This document shows positions 9,249-20,100 of a DNA stretch of 56,306 bases, in pieces. The notes below the pieces were generated by a model. It did no database searches and was not told the DNA's origin. It was given only the letters and a program-made list of their open reading frames with translations. The position numbers were made by a program, and so were the translations under genes. The stretch's first letter is position 1, and every line of letters starts with the position of its first letter. Source of the DNA: Paucimonas lemoignei (GTDB lineage Bacteria > Pseudomonadota > Gammaproteobacteria > Burkholderiales > Burkholderiaceae_D); the NCBI RefSeq assembly GCF_004342585.1, contig NZ_SLZQ01000019.1, positions 1 to 56,306 of the forward strand. Direction: 5' to 3'.

Positions 9249-9680
9249 TTAAATTAAATCCCACTGATGCTCGTCGTTCATTCGCTGAATGACCATATCT
9301 TTGATCGGCAAATCTTCCAACGAGCCATACCAGTCCGAAGGATCACTTCCCATCTGCACTGCCCTGCTTTCAAGCTTTCGAGTCATGCTGCGGCTCATAC
9401 GGGCTTTAGTCGCCAGCTCCGGCCAGGGAATTAAGCTAGATTTTGGCACACCGTAGCGAAATACCCCCATACCTATCTCACGCAGCTCTTCCAAAGTCGC
9501 CTGGCGGCGGGCCTGCACGAGAAGCTTTAGCGCACTAGGCTCATACAGCTTATGAGCTGAGAACCATAAAATCGGCAGTTCTGGATAACTGACTCCGATT
9601 GCAGCTCTTTTTAATTTCCCGTCCTGTTGGATCAGAACGTATTTTTGGCCTGTGGTGAAGTGCCAAACCATATCTTCCAT
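9249..9680 (-). CDS. Hypothetical protein, 143 aa
   Basis: A 143-residue cytoplasmic-looking protein without signal peptide or membrane helix. Its middle (ATLEELREIGMGVFRYG and PWPELATKARMSRSMTRKLE) is helical and basic and might bind nucleic acid; I do not recognise the family. It lies 110 bp downstream of the MbcA-like antitoxin gene in the same direction and is followed by a good terminator, so the two may share a transcript. A toxin partner role is possible but nothing in its sequence shows it. Confidence 0.55.
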   Translation of the reverse strand: MEDMVWHFTTGQKYVLIQQDGKLKRAAIGVSYPELPILWFSAHKLYEPSALKLLVQARRQATLEELREIGMGVFRYGVPKSSLIPWPELATKARMSRSMTRKLESRAVQMGSDPSDWYGSLEDLPIKDMVIQRMNDEHQWDLI

Positions 9681-9790
9681 GTTGATTGTTTCCTTATTTG
9701 ATTTACCTATCTATCAGTAGCGAGTGCTACGTCTTTTCCTGTATAGCGCTATGCTCGCAATTTCACGGCGGGTATTCAGCACTGATATAT

Positions 9791-10039
9791 TCACTCTTGT
9801 TTCGACTCCAGCTTCTCCGCCGAAACAAAGGACGAGCCTGGTCCCGTTAGCCCAATCGTTGCAACGACGTACACACGCATTTTTGCGATGTCAGAGCCAG
9901 CTTCAAACACATCTATCGGCCGCCGCCCCTCCAGAATTTCATTTGGCTGACTCAACCAATGTTGCACCCATTGCTGGGGATCCGCCTGTCCAGCTTCGCG
10001 GGCTAGATTGTCGAAGGTATCCAACTCTTTTTCATTCAT
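9791..10039 (-). CDS. MbcA/ParS-like antitoxin domain protein (DUF2384 type)
   Basis: An 82-residue protein whose core is WVQHWLSQPNEILEGRRPID followed by VFEAGSDIAKMRVYV. This is the pattern of the DUF2384 (MbcA/ParS/Xre C-terminal) antitoxin domain, which binds RES-family toxins. The usual RES toxin gene is not visible next to it, and the usual N-terminal DNA-binding half is missing, so it may be solitary or partner the gene at 9249-9680. A frameshifted relative of the same gene lies at 1678-1860, evidence of a duplication or of two related modules in the island. Confidence 0.6.
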   Translation of the reverse strand: MNEKELDTFDNLAREAGQADPQQWVQHWLSQPNEILEGRRPIDVFEAGSDIAKMRVYVVATIGLTGPGSSFVSAEKLESKQE

Positions 10040-10218
10040 AGCGTAACGGCAGCGGCATCAACCGCGATGAGTAAGCACATCAGTCACATTACTCTATTGC
10101 AACAAGTAAAAATAGTAGAGCAATAAATGAATGTTTTGTCATGCGAGATTCTTTGCGAAAGATATATATAGCTATTTTGACAACATGCTACCTTCCCATT
10201 TTTGATCGAGAGAATATT

Positions 10219-10374
10219 ATGAAAATACGGCACAGAAAGACGTCCCTTTATGCTCACTGTCACGTTAGGATCGGGCAACTCGGCCCTCTGGTCGTAACTC
10301 GCGCTGATCTTGAGTTGTTCCGGCAAATACTGAAGCAGGAGAAAGCGCTCCTACTTGTTGATCCCGCCTCCTAA
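10219..10374 (+). CDS. Possible small protein, 51 aa
   Basis: A short frame starting MKIRHRKTSLYAHCHVRIGQ with a GAGAG ribosome-binding site 6 bp ahead of the ATG; upstream frames in the same phase lack such a site. It is basic at the N-terminus and ends KALLLVDPAS. A TTGACA sequence lies 45 bp upstream but no good -10 element follows. No family is recognised. It may be a real small gene or chance. Confidence 0.35.
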   Translation: MKIRHRKTSLYAHCHVRIGQLGPLVVTRADLELFRQILKQEKALLLVDPAS

Positions 10375-10480
10375 CCACGGCATAGCTCTACTAAGTTCTT
10401 TAAACTGGTAGACGTTGGAGCGATAGCGCCGTCATCGTTTTATCTTGCAGTATTTCAAGTAAATGGCATTGCCAAATATA

Positions 10481-10496
10481 CTGTATTTATATACAG
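10481..10496. promoter_or_regulatory. LexA (SOS) box of umuDC
   Basis: CTGTATTTATATACAG matches the CTGT-N8-ACAG LexA operator exactly. It lies 12 bp ahead of the chosen umuD start and inside the longer frame that begins at 10463. That rules out the longer frame, because the operator should overlap the promoter. SOS induction of umuDC is expected from this site. Confidence 0.92.
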
Positions 10497-10507
10497 TTAA
10501 CGGCATC

Positions 10508-10984
10508 ATGCCGCCACCGATCTACAGCTTCCCCAATATTCTCGATCTGACTCTTCTCCAGGAGCCAGAACCTGTTTCATCCGAACCAATCCCTTGGCGC
10601 ACTCGCTTTTTCAAACAACGCATTCCCGCCGGCTTTCCCTCCCCGGCAGCCGACTACACTGAAGACGGCCTGGATCTAAATGAATACCTGATTCCACACC
10701 GGGCATCGACCTTCATTTTTACTGTGGTCGGCATGTCGATGAAGAACGCAGGCATTCTGGATGGCGACAAGGTCACGGTTGATCGCGCTATCGAGCCAAG
10801 GCACGGGCACATCGTCATTGCCGCCATTAACAACGAATACACCATTAAGCGGCTGTATATGCGGGGTGGCGTTGTCGAGTTGCGATCCGAGAATCCGGAC
10901 TTCGAGCCCATCCGGTTTTCCGACCTGGATGAATTGGCCATATGGGGCGTGGTTACTGGTGTATTGCGTCGCTTCCCGGTGTAG
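10508..10984 (+). CDS. umuD: UmuD-like SOS mutagenesis protein (self-cleaving, LexA-type S24 peptidase)
   Basis: A 158-residue protein when started at ATG 10508, placed after the LexA box. It has the cleavage-site segment [10 protein letters not shown] with Ala41-Gly42 as the likely bond (E. coli UmuD uses Cys-Gly), the nucleophile in VVGMSM (Ser77) and the general-base lysine in EYTIKRL (Lys114). RecA filaments trigger self-cleavage to UmuD', which joins UmuC to form the error-prone polymerase V. The umuC ATG begins 2 bases after this stop codon, so the pair is translationally coupled. As island cargo it can raise mutation in a damaged host. Confidence 0.93.
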   Translation: MPPPIYSFPNILDLTLLQEPEPVSSEPIPWRTRFFKQRIPAGFPSPAADYTEDGLDLNEYLIPHRASTFIFTVVGMSMKNAGILDGDKVTVDRAIEPRHGHIVIAAINNEYTIKRLYMRGGVVELRSENPDFEPIRFSDLDELAIWGVVTGVLRRFPV

Positions 10985-10986
10985 CC

Positions 10987-12276
10987 ATGACAGCATCCGG
11001 CAAAGTCTACGCACTGGTCGATTGCAACAACTTCTATGTCTCTTGCGAGCGAGTCTTCAATCCCGCGCTGGAAGGCAGGCCAGTGGTCGTCTTATCGAAC
11101 AATGATGGCTGCGCTGTAGCCCGATCCAATGAGGTCAAGGCACTAGGTGTGCCGATGGGAGCGCCATGGTTTCAGCTGAAGGACTTAGCCAAGCAGCATG
11201 GCATTGTTGCCCTATCCAGCAATTACACGCTGTATGCGGATATGAGCAACCGGGTGATGACGATACTGCGCGATTTCTCACCACATGTGGAGGTGTATTC
11301 CATTGATGAGAGCTTCCTGTGTCTGGATGGGCTGGCTGGTCTTTGGAAATCGTATGACGCACTAGGGCAAGCGATCCGGCAACGGGTACGACAATGGGTT
11401 GGCCTGCCGGTTTGCGTAGGCATAGCGCCGTCTAAGACTCTTTCCAAGCTAGCCAATCATCTGGCCAAGAAAAAGCCAGAGTTCAACGGCGTGTGCGATC
11501 TAACCACATTGACGGAAGCAGAGCTGTGTCGGTACTTTTCAGCGCTGGATGTAGGCAAGGTCTGGGGTGTCGGCAGGCAGATCGCCAAGCGGCTGTCGTA
11601 CCTAGGCATCGATACCGTGCAGACATTGCGGGATGCTGAGCCAAAGCTGATGCGGCAGCATTTTGGCGTTGTAATGGAGCGTACCTGCAATGAGCTGCGC
11701 GGTCTGTCCTGCCTGTCGCTGGAAGAAGTCCTGCCGCCAAAGAAGCAAATCGTATCGTCCCGGTCGTTCGGCACGATGGTCACAAGGCCCGATGAGCTGC
11801 GGGAGGCTGTGTCGTCATACATGGCGCGTGCCGCAGAAAAGCTACGGCATGAGCGGTCAATCTGCGGTGCCATCCATGTGTTTGTGCAGACTAATCGATT
11901 CCGCCAGCAGGATGCGCAGTACCACAACGGCGTGACGATCCCATTGACTGAGGCGACCAGCGACACCCGGCGTATGACTGCAGCTGCGTTGTACGGCCTG
12001 CGGCGTATTTACCGGCCCGGATATAGCTATAAAAAGGCTGGTGTCATGTTGCTGGACCTGATTCCGGAAACCGTCCGGCAGGCATCATTGTTCCGTGAGC
12101 CAGACGAGCGGTCAGAGAAAGTTATGCAGGTGTTGGATGGGCTGAACCGAGACTATGGGCGCAATACGCTGTATTTGGCGTCCTGTGGCATCCAGCAGCG
12201 ATGGTCAATGCTGGCTCAGAACCGTTCACCACGCTATACGACCAGATGGGATGAGCTGCCGACAGCCAAAGCCTGA
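10987..12276 (+). CDS. umuC: UmuC, Y-family DNA polymerase V subunit
   Basis: A 429-residue Y-family translesion polymerase. Catalytic residues are visible: Asp12 in [14 protein letters not shown] and Asp107-Glu108 in VYSIDESF. The steric gate region (NFYVSCE), the [11 protein letters not shown] finger motif and the [20 protein letters not shown] motif are present, followed by helix-hairpin-helix and little-finger regions. Length equals the E. coli protein (~422). The chosen start overlaps no upstream coding; a longer frame from 10942 overlaps umuD and is rejected. With UmuD' it copies past lesions at the cost of mutation. Complete and apparently functional. Confidence 0.95.
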   Translation: MTASGKVYALVDCNNFYVSCERVFNPALEGRPVVVLSNNDGCAVARSNEVKALGVPMGAPWFQLKDLAKQHGIVALSSNYTLYADMSNRVMTILRDFSPHVEVYSIDESFLCLDGLAGLWKSYDALGQAIRQRVRQWVGLPVCVGIAPSKTLSKLANHLAKKKPEFNGVCDLTTLTEAELCRYFSALDVGKVWGVGRQIAKRLSYLGIDTVQTLRDAEPKLMRQHFGVVMERTCNELRGLSCLSLEEVLPPKKQIVSSRSFGTMVTRPDELREAVSSYMARAAEKLRHERSICGAIHVFVQTNRFRQQDAQYHNGVTIPLTEATSDTRRMTAAALYGLRRIYRPGYSYKKAGVMLLDLIPETVRQASLFREPDERSEKVMQVLDGLNRDYGRNTLYLASCGIQQRWSMLAQNRSPRYTTRWDELPTAKA

Positions 12277-12351
12277 GCAATTACGAGCACAATTTGCATC
12301 CCGATGGGTCTCGACGTGTCGCATCGGAGCTGTCCACTTCCAAACTTGGAT

Positions 12352-12541
12352 TCAACCGGCCGGCGCAACGAGTTGAATGAATCGCTCAGCTGACGCTTGG
12401 TAGTTTAAGGTTTTCCTAGGCCGCTCATTGAGTTTTCTTGCCACGGCATTGAGCTGAGCTTGTGAGTATGCTGAAATGTCGCCCCGCCTTTTAGGGAAAT
12501 ACCGCCTCACCAGCCCATTGGTATTCTCATTGCCCCCCCCT
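12352..12541 (-). pseudogene. IS30-family transposase, C-terminal remnant
   Basis: On the minus strand the frame reads NENTNGLVRRYFPKRRGD, then LNAVARKLNERPRKTLNY and ends in LVAPAG with TGA at 12352-12354. NExTNGLxRxxFPK and LNxRPRKTLxY are the C-terminal signature of IS30 transposases, including the last catalytic Glu. About 63 of the usual ~340 codons remain; the upstream part is missing and a run of eight C lies at its edge. The remaining 12277-12651 stretch holds no gene. Confidence 0.85.
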
Positions 12542-12651
12542 GCCAGGGGCCGTGAAGATCACGGAAATATACGCTGATTTAAGTTATTTTTTATAGTTCG
12601 AATTTCCATTGGCAATTAAATGGCGCTCACGATTCCGTAACTAGAGATCCT

Positions 12652-13290
12652 TCAACAGTCAGGTGCAACGCTAATAGTAACCGGCACGAGTTCCGTCTTG
12701 TCGTCTTTGACGAGGACCTGGTTCACAGACAGTGTGCAAACTCGGCCTTCCCATGCAAAACCGGCTTCGTAGTCTTTTCCAGCTTCTGGCGTAAACGTGA
12801 TCGCGCCGCTGCAGCTAGGGCTTACCGACTCATAGCGAATACCATTCGAGACATAGAACGACGATACATCACGAAAGCCCATGCGCATGCTAGTCGGTTT
12901 GCCAGCTGGGATTTCGTATTCGCGGTAATACGCTTTGGAAAGAAGGCCGTTTTTCTGGTCGAGGTTGCGTGTGGTGTCGGTTTCTGGAATTCCGAGGCTG
13001 GTATTGCTTACGGTGCCCGCAAAAGAGCTGAATGCGTTCCCCAAACCACCCGAGACTTTTTCGCCCTCGCTGCTCCAAAAGCTTTTCACACACGCGCTGT
13101 CTCGGAAGAGAACTGCCGATGCGCCGTTTTGGCCAAACATACGAATCCGTGCTGTGGTAGTTGTCTGAAGCGACGACGAACCGTTAGGTTGCTTAGAGTC
13201 TTCAGCATGGGCAGCAATGCCAAGAAAAGCGAGTGCAATGGGAATGAATGCTTTTGTTTTCACGATTAAAAAATATTTTGAATAGTCCAA
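12652..13290 (-). CDS. Exported hypothetical protein, 212 aa
   Basis: A 212-residue protein with an N-terminal export signal (KAFIPIALAFLGIAAHAED). The mature part is a beta-rich single domain with three cysteines and a Pro-Ala-Gly-Lys turn (EIPAGKPTSMRMGF), like small periplasmic proteins with a jelly-roll shape. I do not recognise the family. It lies downstream of the CDI immunity gene in the same direction, 63 bp away, and could belong to the same transcript as accessory or orphan immunity cargo. Confidence 0.6.
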   Translation of the reverse strand: MDYSKYFLIVKTKAFIPIALAFLGIAAHAEDSKQPNGSSSLQTTTTARIRMFGQNGASAVLFRDSACVKSFWSSEGEKVSGGLGNAFSSFAGTVSNTSLGIPETDTTRNLDQKNGLLSKAYYREYEIPAGKPTSMRMGFRDVSSFYVSNGIRYESVSPSCSGAITFTPEAGKDYEAGFAWEGRVCTLSVNQVLVKDDKTELVPVTISVAPDC

Positions 13291-13353
13291 AGCTTTTCAG
13301 CCAACACGGGCTCTATCGCACAGCCGCTTCGCCGAAGTAAACCTTCTGGCTAA

Positions 13354-14124
13354 TTAACCATTTACAAACTCTGGTCGAGCAACATTCGGCATATCATCAT
13401 AAGCTCTAAGAAGCACCTCAAAGGGAAGTAAAGTTTTATTGTGCTCCCAATGCACAAGCTTAAGCCAAGTTGCGGCACGAATATATTGTCCACGCCCTAG
13501 CCAATTTTCTTCAAGATTAGCTTGCAGCATATTCCGGCCGGCTTCAAACAGCGTTGCATCGTTAAATTTATAATTAAGTTTATTTAGACATAATATGTAT
13601 GCAAACTCTCGAGGCTTTAACGTTCGCTTGAGGGACATAGTCTTTAGACCATAGTATTTCTCAAATTCAGCTACACCAACCTCATACTGTTCAGCTTGAT
13701 AACAAAACGCCATATAGTCGTCTAGCCGATCCTTGGCAATAAGATTTTTCGGCCAAACATTCTGATCCTGCATTAGGGCTGCCTCATCAAACTGACGAAC
13801 TTTATTCCAAATTTCCACCCTATTAAGTCCATCATTTATCCATAAACCAAGAGCTTTAGCCCAATGCAATGCCATGCGGTGAAAATTGCGTGACGTACCA
13901 AAATCCTCATCGTGAGAAATCGCCGTATCCAACCATTCAAGGCAGCGTGGAATGATAGGAGTCGCTTGAGTACCCAAACCAATTAAGCACGCCAAAATTA
14001 CGTCCGAAATCCTGTTCTTTGCAATATTCCCCATTGGGGCGTCTTTTTCAAACTGTGTGTCCAAAATGAGTGCTAAACCGCACGTTTCGAAGAATTTGCG
14101 TTGTGGATGAGGGTCAAAAATCAT
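13354..14124 (-). CDS. cdiI: CDI immunity protein, PoNi-like (DUF1910/DUF1911 type)
   Basis: A 256-residue, helix-rich cytoplasmic protein. The start at 14124 is chosen because AGGAAG lies 4 bases ahead of that ATG; it begins 8 bases after the cdiA stop. The helical pattern with CLEWLDTAISHDEDF, RNFHRMALHWAKALGLWI and the ALMQDQNVWPKN segment resembles PoNi proteins, which neutralise the PoNe DNase toxins. Its base composition is visibly more AT-rich than cdiB and the body of cdiA, as is the toxin tip before it, consistent with the pair being swapped as a unit. The family assignment is from memory of motifs. Confidence 0.7.
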   Translation of the reverse strand: MIFDPHPQRKFFETCGLALILDTQFEKDAPMGNIAKNRISDVILACLIGLGTQATPIIPRCLEWLDTAISHDEDFGTSRNFHRMALHWAKALGLWINDGLNRVEIWNKVRQFDEAALMQDQNVWPKNLIAKDRLDDYMAFCYQAEQYEVGVAEFEKYYGLKTMSLKRTLKPREFAYILCLNKLNYKFNDATLFEAGRNMLQANLEENWLGRGQYIRAATWLKLVHWEHNKTLLPFEVLLRAYDDMPNVARPEFVNG

Positions 14125-14132
14125 GTTGCTTC

Positions 14133-17100
14133 CTAACAAGGCTTATTTCCGCAATATCTTACATGGACTGAATTTTTAGCACCGCCTGACCCAACGGTAT
14201 TAGTGATGAAATTACCTTTATCCAAATTCTGTAAGGCTTGGATTTTAATTTGATCTGGAAGATCCGATGCACGTATAACATTCCGAGCCTCTTCAACTGC
14301 AGCCACATTTGTACTTGCGTTAGAAAATGTAGGTGATTGCTGAATCGAAGTTTGAGCACTACGGAATTTACTATCCCAAAGAGTGACCTCGCCAGATTTA
14401 GGGTTAATTGAAATAATGTCACTTCCATGAGCTCCAATTTTATCGCCCCACTTCACAACGATCTGACCTTGTCCAGCAACTTCATTGGCAAGTTTAATCT
14501 CTGCCTGATATCCAGTCATGTGTGAATAGGCTTGGTTTTCGGTTTTAGCCCCTTTTACAAAACTTGGAGAATATTCAAAACCTGCTGCAGGCGGAGGCAA
14601 AGTCGAGTCAAGCTCAACGCCATTAAATATTCTGGGGTTTACATTTTGGGCAGCACCACCTAAATTAGTATTAAATTTGGCCAAATTTTTAGCGACCTGC
14701 ACAGTTCCATACCCTAGTGCCAATGCCTCCACTAATGCCTGTCCCTGTTTTTCCGAATCTTCACTTGTTAATCCTTGATAAAGATTTTTAGGCAGACCTG
14801 CCACGCCCTTAACAATGTTGATTGCAGTATCAGTAGCACCGTTCTCAATTACACTGTTAATCAATCCAACCGGGGCAGTTACTGGAGACAAGAGTAGATC
14901 GGTGACTCCTTTTGTTATCCCTTTATACAGTGAGCCGTTATTGCCAGCTTCACGCTCGGCATCTAACTTATTCAAGACCGCCAGCGTGCCGCAAGCCTGA
15001 ACATCCGCCCCCTTGCTACCCGCACATAGGCGTTGCGCCAACTTTTTCAGCTCAATCTCTTTCGGATGTAGCCAATTGTTATCCGTTGCCGCAATGGCGC
15101 CATTGACCGCCGTCGCCCCATTTTCTGGTGAAACTACCGCTGCAATTCCTGCTACTAGACTCGCAACGAGGTTGCGTTTGTTTTCTTTATTAACATTGCT
15201 CTCGTTCGGATTTTCAGAAAACAGGTTAGTCAGGAAGCTGCTCGCTGCAGCACCAGCAGCACCCGCTCCGCAATTCTGGTTGCTGGCTGCTGCACCGGCA
15301 CAGGCAACTATCGCATGCAACGCCGCGTGCTCCGGACTGCCTTCCTTCAGGACGCCTTCGCTCACCAGCTTGCCGATATACGTAGCGCCTTGTTGCTGCA
15401 CATAGTTCACCATAGCAGCTTGCACAAATTGGCTACCCGATGCACTCACATTGCCGGAAGCCGCAGCCGCCAGTGCCGTGGCAACTTGGCGATACGTACC
15501 ACCTGGCCCCCAGTTGTCCTCGATCTGCTTGGCTTCGACCAGCAACTGACGCCGTTGATCTAAGCTCAGATCCAGGTCAGGGTTTTCCGCTGCCTTTTTC
15601 TTGGCCTCGGCTTCGGCGGCGCTCAAACTGATATACGTGCCGACTTCCTTGGAAAAAGCGCTGACTACTTTGAGGCCTGCCTCGACAGATTCCTTGTCGA
15701 AGTTATTGGCAATCCGCCCGCTGGTATCCATGCCGGTCGCCACGTTGCGGTTGATGGCTGCGACCGTTTCTGCCACCGTCTGACCAGTCTTCACCAGTTG
15801 GCCCTGTTCATCCGTAATGGTGATATTGCCCGCCGAAATACCGCTTCGAGTCACGCTGCTATCGCTGCCGCTATCGAAAGCCACACCAGGCATGTTCATC
15901 TTGGCGCCGCTACTGGTGGCCACGTTCAACTGGTTGGAGCCGCCCGGGCCTTTGCCCTCGCCATTGGCTTTGGGATCCTTGCCATCTCCACCCGCAACGC
16001 TAAATCCGCCTGAAAGGCCGATGCCGCTGGCCTTGAACGTTGCATGGTTTTCTAGGTCGCTTTGCGTCAGGGTGCCTGTCACCAGGCTGTTCCGATTGGC
16101 CTCGACAGCTGCCTGCGTGCTGGCGATGACACCACCCTTCAGGTCGGTATTGCCCTTGACGCGGATATCGAACCCACCATCGCCGGCAGCTATGCCACTT
16201 TGCTCCTGCACGCTGGCATAGTCGCTATGGATTTTGTTTTTGTTGTAGCTGGCCGATACCGACGCGCCAAAGCCTACCGTAGCACTAACGCTGAGATTTT
16301 CATTTTTGCTGTCGAACTTGGCAGTGTCCTGCAAGCTTTCGATATTGAGATTACCGCCAATATCGGCAATGACTTGCTTGCCCGACGCCACCGCTCCTTT
16401 CAAGGTCGTGTCGCCGCCGCTGGCCAGAATCAGCGTATTCCCGGCATTAACATGGGTATTACGCTGGGTGACGCCACTTCCGTCTTCCTGACCGCGCCCC
16501 AAGCCCACGCTGGCGGTTACGCCGAACGCCATGCCGTTTGTGCCAGCGCTGGCTGCAATCCCGGCTGCCGCGTTCATGCTCTTGCTCTTGCTGTGTTGCT
16601 CCTCCAGGTCTTGCGCTGCCAACAGATCGATGCGATTGTCCGCTGCCAGTGTGACGTTTTTGCCGGCTGCCACATCGCTGCCCTGGATCGTGATATTGCT
16701 ATCCTTGCCGGCACCAGTCGCAACAATGTTCAAATTATTGCCTGCGGCAACCGTGCTGCCGATGGCGTCGCTGGTGGTATGCGTCTGGGTCATTTCGCGT
16801 TCGCTATGACCATAGGTCAGACTGATACTGACGTTCACGCCATTCTGCGCGATATCCTGGGCAGCATTGGCCGCTGCCATAGCCGCAGTGGCTGCCGCCA
16901 GCGCCTTGGTGCGGGTGTTTTTCGCCCTGCTTGCAGCCTCTTCCATCTCTTGCATGGTTTGGATGGCATTGACTACTGAGCCGCCGATGGACAGGCTTAA
17001 GGCATCCTGTTCCATCTTAGTGACCAGCTTGCTTTGTGAAGTGTCGCGGCCTTCGTCAATGGTCACGCGCTTGGCGAGCATGTTGATATCCTGCGCCGCC

Positions 17101-20100
17101 GCCACATCACTGCCCGAGACGCGCAAACCGTCACCGGCTACCATGTTCAGGCTACCCTGGTTGGATCCGACCAAGCTGCGCTCCTGGCCGCTTTGTGTTG
17201 TGCCATCCTTATTCAACTCAGTCGTGGTGATACGCTGGCCATAGTTGATGCCGAAACCGCCACCGGACAAAAAGCCATTTTCTTGTACCTTGGTGAATTG
17301 CCGCTCCGTGCTTGTGGAGGTGGCAGCAGCAATGGTGAGGTTATTGCCCGCAGCCAGTGTCACATCGCCATCGCCAGCAACCGTGCTGCCGCGGACGGTC
17401 AAATCATTTCCTGCACGTACAGCAATCGTATCGCCGGAAACGCTGCTGCCTTCTGACTGAACCAATTGACGGCTGCTGGATTTTGTTGTGGCGACGCGGG
17501 TAAATATACCGTCACTCCTGACATAACTTTCATCAATAGCGGTATGACGGGTGGCCGCTTCCTGAATCGTTATGTCCTTGTCAGCTACCAGCGCTACGCT
17601 GCCTTTTTGTGCTGCGATATTGGCGCCGGTTAGCGTAATATTGCCCGCACCGTCTGAGTCATAACTTGTAGCGCGGACTGTGACGCTGTCGCCGGCCGTT
17701 ACCGCACCACCAACTAGGGTTTCATTGTCACGTGCGTTCCGGCTATAACTCTTCTTACCGATGGTTTGTACATCATTTGTAGTGCGATCTTTTGCTGCTT
17801 CTATACTGACGTTACGCCCTTGGAGCAAGACATTGCCATTCCCGTCCGAACCAGCGTCTACAAAGGATCCCTTCAAGCTGAGGTCGTTAGCAGCAACCAT
17901 GGTAATGCTGCTGCCTGCGGTAAGCATGGAGCCTTGATTACGGGTGGCCGCTTCGCTGATATAACCGGTGCGACCTTCCGTCGAGCGGCCGCTCTTGTCT
18001 TGTACATCCAATTGATATTCACCGGCGACTGTGGCGACTTTGATATCGCGCCCTGCCGCGGCAAAGATACTGTCGTCCGCTTTGACGGCTGCGCCCTCCG
18101 CCACGAGATCACGTACAGCTTGCATTTGCACATTGCCGCCCTGGACCGTAGCAATACGCTGCACGCTACTGCGAGTGCTGCTGCCATCGTTATTCGTCGT
18201 ATCCATGGTCTGCGTCTGCAGCACGATATCGCGCCCTGCCAAGAGTGCGACGGTGGAGTTGGCACCTGTCCCCTGGATAACGCCGGAAAGGTTTTTCAAG
18301 TCATTGTTGGCGCGCATGAAAACATCCTGCCCGCTAATCCGGCCGCCCTGGTTCACCAGGTCATTGCCCGCTACTGCCGTGACCGTCTTGCCAGCAATCG
18401 TGCCGCTGTTGGTCAGATTACCCGACGTCTGAATCAGCACATCGTTGCCGGCAATGAGGGCACCATTGGATTGCAAATCCCCATTGGCCGGCCGGCGCAG
18501 ATACACTTGCGGCACCAACACGTCCTGCGTTGAGCCATCCGCTAGTGTGACCGTGCGAGTCGTCAGCCACACGATATCAGTGGTCAGCAAGGCCATTTGC
18601 TCGGCCGTCAATGCCACTCCCGGCGTAAGCTGGTATTGCTTGGCAAAAGCCACCCCGCTATCCATCAAAGCCTTGTACTCATCTTCGGTATTGGTATAGC
18701 CAGCGAGGTAGCGGCGACCGGTCAGCGCCAGAATTTGGTCATTGACCAGTTGCTGCTCCATGAAGCCATCGCCATAGCGCTTTAATTGTCGCTCCGGATC
18801 GCGGTTCAAGGTTTGCAGGAAATAATCGGAGCTGATGAAGTTGCGGTAATTGGTAAAGCGCGGGTCGGTTTCGACCAAGTAGCGTGCACTGGGCTCGGCA
18901 TGGATTACGAAGAGGCTGCTGTTGGGTACCGACAGAGTAGCCGGCGTCGTGGCAGCCAACGCCGCCTGGACCGAGCGTCCCGCGATGCCACGGTTATTGC
19001 CCACGGCGGCAGCAACGGCACTGGCAACGGTGGCGTCGGCCATGCCGGTGCCGTTAGCCAGTGTGCGGATAGCAGCTTGGTTACCTGCGTATTCTTGGTA
19101 AGTGACGGTCGGTAAATCGACCATCACCGAGACCGGTGCCGGGTTATACGGATTGACGTCATACCACTTACGCTTATGACCGCTGAAGCCGCTGGAAACG
19201 ACTTCGGTAAATTGGGCGGTACCGCTGTAGTCAGTCCGTTCTTCTCCTTGTGTAGCCAGGTTGTTGACAGCCGGCCCCGTAATCGCCAAGGCGCCGCCGG
19301 CAACGATTTGGCTGTCACGATTGGTGACACTGCCCGTCAAACTCATGTTGCCGCCGGCAAGAATTTGACCCGGCGCCGTGCTTGTTACGACCGTACGGGT
19401 TTGGGTCGAATTAATCCTGTACCAGGTGTAATCCTCGAAATGGTCAACGCGGTTGTCTTCATTGACTTCTGCATTGTAGGCACTGACCACGGGATCAAGC
19501 TGGTTCAGCGTTGCCTGATATGCCGTGTTCCAGGAACTGTAGTCAGTGCGCCATTGATTGCAGGCTGGGCTATTGATTTGAAAGGTCTGCCCATAATTTG
19601 GGTCCGTGTAGCTACACCCCCCTGCCGGCTCGACCGGCGGGGGCGAATTGACTGGAGCGACACCAAATCGGGCGAACACCGGATCGTTCCAGGCGTAGCT
19701 CGCCTGTGTGGTACAAACCTGATTGAAGGTATTGGGATCGAGATGACAATCTTGAATAAATACTGGCGTGATAGCACTGCGCTGACCATACTTGTCCGGA
19801 TGGACGATACAGCCGTTGTCGTCCTGCCCGCCGCCAATGCCATAACAATTAACCCCTGAATATTGCGTTGCACTGCCATTCGGCTGCACTCTTTCCTGAT
19901 AAACCGGAGCGTCGGCGACCTGAGCCGTCGTCAGATTGTCATTACGGTTGAGGATAGTGGCCGAGCTGATCACCATATTGCCGGCTGACTCGATCTTGCT
20001 CGACGCATTGGTTAGGCTAGCCATGCTGCCTTGCGCCTGGCCATAGCCGTCAATCGTGCCGCCTATCGCCATGTCGCCCAGGCTATAAATCAGGCCGCCA

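Noticed and set aside
10084-10326. 80-residue minus-strand frame opposite the small plus-strand gene
   Set aside because: No ribosome-binding site and atypical composition; the opposite frame has a better start.
10463-10507. Longer umuD start
   Set aside because: It would place the LexA box inside the coding region; the 10508 start gives the usual protein length.
16062-16979. Long plus-strand frames across the cdiA region
   Set aside because: They are shadows of the repetitive GC-rich cdiA coding on the minus strand.
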